A stretch of DNA of 64,000 nucleotides from Mucidula mucida. Lineage: Eukaryota > Basidiomycota > Agaricomycetes > Agaricales > Physalacriaceae. Shown piece by piece: positions 63,184-64,000 of the stretch; within the stretch, counting starts at the first letter, position 1, and every line of letters begins with the position of its first letter. The stretch covers positions 1 through 64,000 of the forward strand of contig JADNYV010000006.1 of NCBI GenBank assembly GCA_015501055.1. Direction: 5' to 3'. Made by a program: the position numbers and the translations under genes. Under the pieces are notes generated by a model. That model was not told where the DNA came from, searched no databases, and saw only the letters and a list, made by a program, of their open reading frames with translations.

Positions 63184-64000
63184 TCATAACATCACCCCCT
63201 CCTTAAGGCGCAAGTTCCATTCTGCGCCAGATTTGCTCCATGAGGGCCACAGAGGGTAGCGTGACGTCAAGAGGTTCGGTGTCAGGCGGTGGCATGGGTC
63301 GGAATAGATGTGATGGAAATTGCGACATGGGAACTTCAATACGAGCAAGCGCGGGTGGCTTTGGCTTGTTCGGATATTGTCGGTAAAATTGCGGATAGCT
63401 TCGTCGGCATTCTTGAGATTGCATGTCTGCTTGTGTGTGCCATAACCCTTCCAGTGAACCTTGTATTGAAAACCCCCGCGGTACTTCCGAGAATTCACCA
63501 CTTTCTCAACCTCCCATTCCGGTTCGGCTCCTTCCAGCACAGGTGGTGGACGCGTGTCTTGGGGTTGCGTTGGAAATTGCGGCTCATGGTAAGGCGTCAA
63601 CAGGGCCTCATTGAACACGGGATGAATGCTTTTCCACGTGTGAGGAATCTGGAGCTTGTAAGAGCTCGTCCCGACTTTCTTAATCACTTTGAACGGCCCG
63701 AAGCGTTTGTCATCGAGCTTCTTCATTGGTCGGTCCGTACTGAGATTCTCCCTTCTAGCCATACTTTGTCGCCTTCCTTGTACTCTACTGCCTCTGTCCC
63801 TTCCTGTCATAAAACCGTTTCATGTCCTTCTTTGCCATCTTCAATGCTGACCCCACTTCGTCCCATGTCTTCCTCATGCCGTCGGCAAACTCCTGCGCAG
63901 TCTCATTTCTCGATGCCGTTTTCGGGGCGGTACCTTTGTAGGGGTGTCTGCCCATGTCTGCGAAGAACGGAGTGACTTTGGTTGCCGAGTGTACCCGATT
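63184..64000 (-). pseudogene. Ty3/Gypsy chromovirus polyprotein, C-terminal end (runs off window)
   Basis: Minus strand, entering from the right edge: NRVHSATKVTPFFADMGRHPYKG (end of integrase), EFADGMRKTWDEVGSALKMAKKDMKRFYDRKGQ, then a frame change with a stop at about 63,795, MKKLDDKRFGPFKVIKKVGTSSYKLQIP, IHPVFNEALLTPYHEP and a chromodomain EPEWEVEKVVNSRKYRGGFQYKVHWKGYG. The aromatic-cage Trp block (TWEP) is reduced to TCN before LKNADEAIRNF. The frameshift and the chromodomain deletion indicate decay. Gag, protease and reverse transcriptase lie outside. Confidence 0.85.

Noticed and set aside
1..64000. CRISPR array, rRNA operon, secondary-metabolite or mating-type cluster
   Set aside because: No regularly spaced identical repeats, no rRNA sequence, and no supporting tailoring, homeodomain or pheromone-receptor genes were seen; the prenyl synthase stands alone.

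Overview
The window looks like a piece of a filamentous basidiomycete (Agaricomycetes-type) nuclear genome. Genes are densely interrupted by introns of about 47-59 nt with GT-AG (two clear GC-AG) borders. The recognisable content fits that group: FunK1 kinase relics, an alpha-type kinase, Zn2Cys6 transcription factors, an Agaricomycete integrase-core gene family, Copia, Gypsy and DIRS/Ngaro-type retroelements, a Mutator-like transposon and abundant gene relics. I cannot name a species.

Left part (1-28.7 kb), mostly host genes. A degenerate FunK1-like relic (1-728) and a proline-rich gene (1,240-2,209) are followed by a probable RNase P/MRP POP3-like gene (about 4.2-5.0 kb). A complete dihydroorotase gene (6,271-7,481, minus) supplies pyrimidine synthesis. 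Two lysine/acid-rich, probably nuclear genes follow on the minus strand (7.9-10.0 and 10.07-11.57 kb); both have grown by internal duplication. Next comes a chimeric scar of a FunK1 kinase fragment and a duplicated dihydroorotase fragment (12.4-13.9 kb), then a frameshifted Zn2Cys6 factor (14.4-16.1 kb), a small Fic/Doc-like gene (16.6-17.4 kb), a nine-exon gene of unknown function (18.07-20.01 kb), an LYR-motif mitochondrial protein, a geranylgeranyl diphosphate synthase, a short uncharacterised minus-strand gene, the snoRNP factor BCD1 and the mitochondrial Obg GTPase MTG2.

Middle (28.8-43 kb), a repeat island. Copies of a ~240-bp repeat family flank an AT-rich block (about 29.1-33.2 kb). 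That block contains a 1.59-kb fold-back element whose right end abuts a 5'-truncated, decayed tyrosine-recombinase (DIRS/Ngaro-type) retrotransposon. A 700-bp TIR element follows. Then comes a very young 5.17-kb Copia element (two LTRs that read as identical, TSD CATTA), which has split an acidic-repeat ORF on the opposite strand.

Right part (43.8-64 kb), mostly decaying accessory sequence: an integrase-core gene, an alpha-kinase gene, a TATA-binding-protein pseudogene, copies of an unknown family, a cupredoxin pseudogene, a SurE-like phosphatase pseudogene, a Mutator-like element with ~200-bp TIRs, a C6 transcription-factor fragment, and the chromodomain end of a Gypsy element running off the window. 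I found no CRISPR array, rRNA, convincing tRNA or biosynthetic cluster. The most notable structures are the fresh Copia insertion with its interrupted host ORF, the giant fold-back, the intra-gene exon-intron duplication at 10.4-11.4 kb, and the run of truncated single-copy-type genes (TBP, dihydroorotase, SurE).
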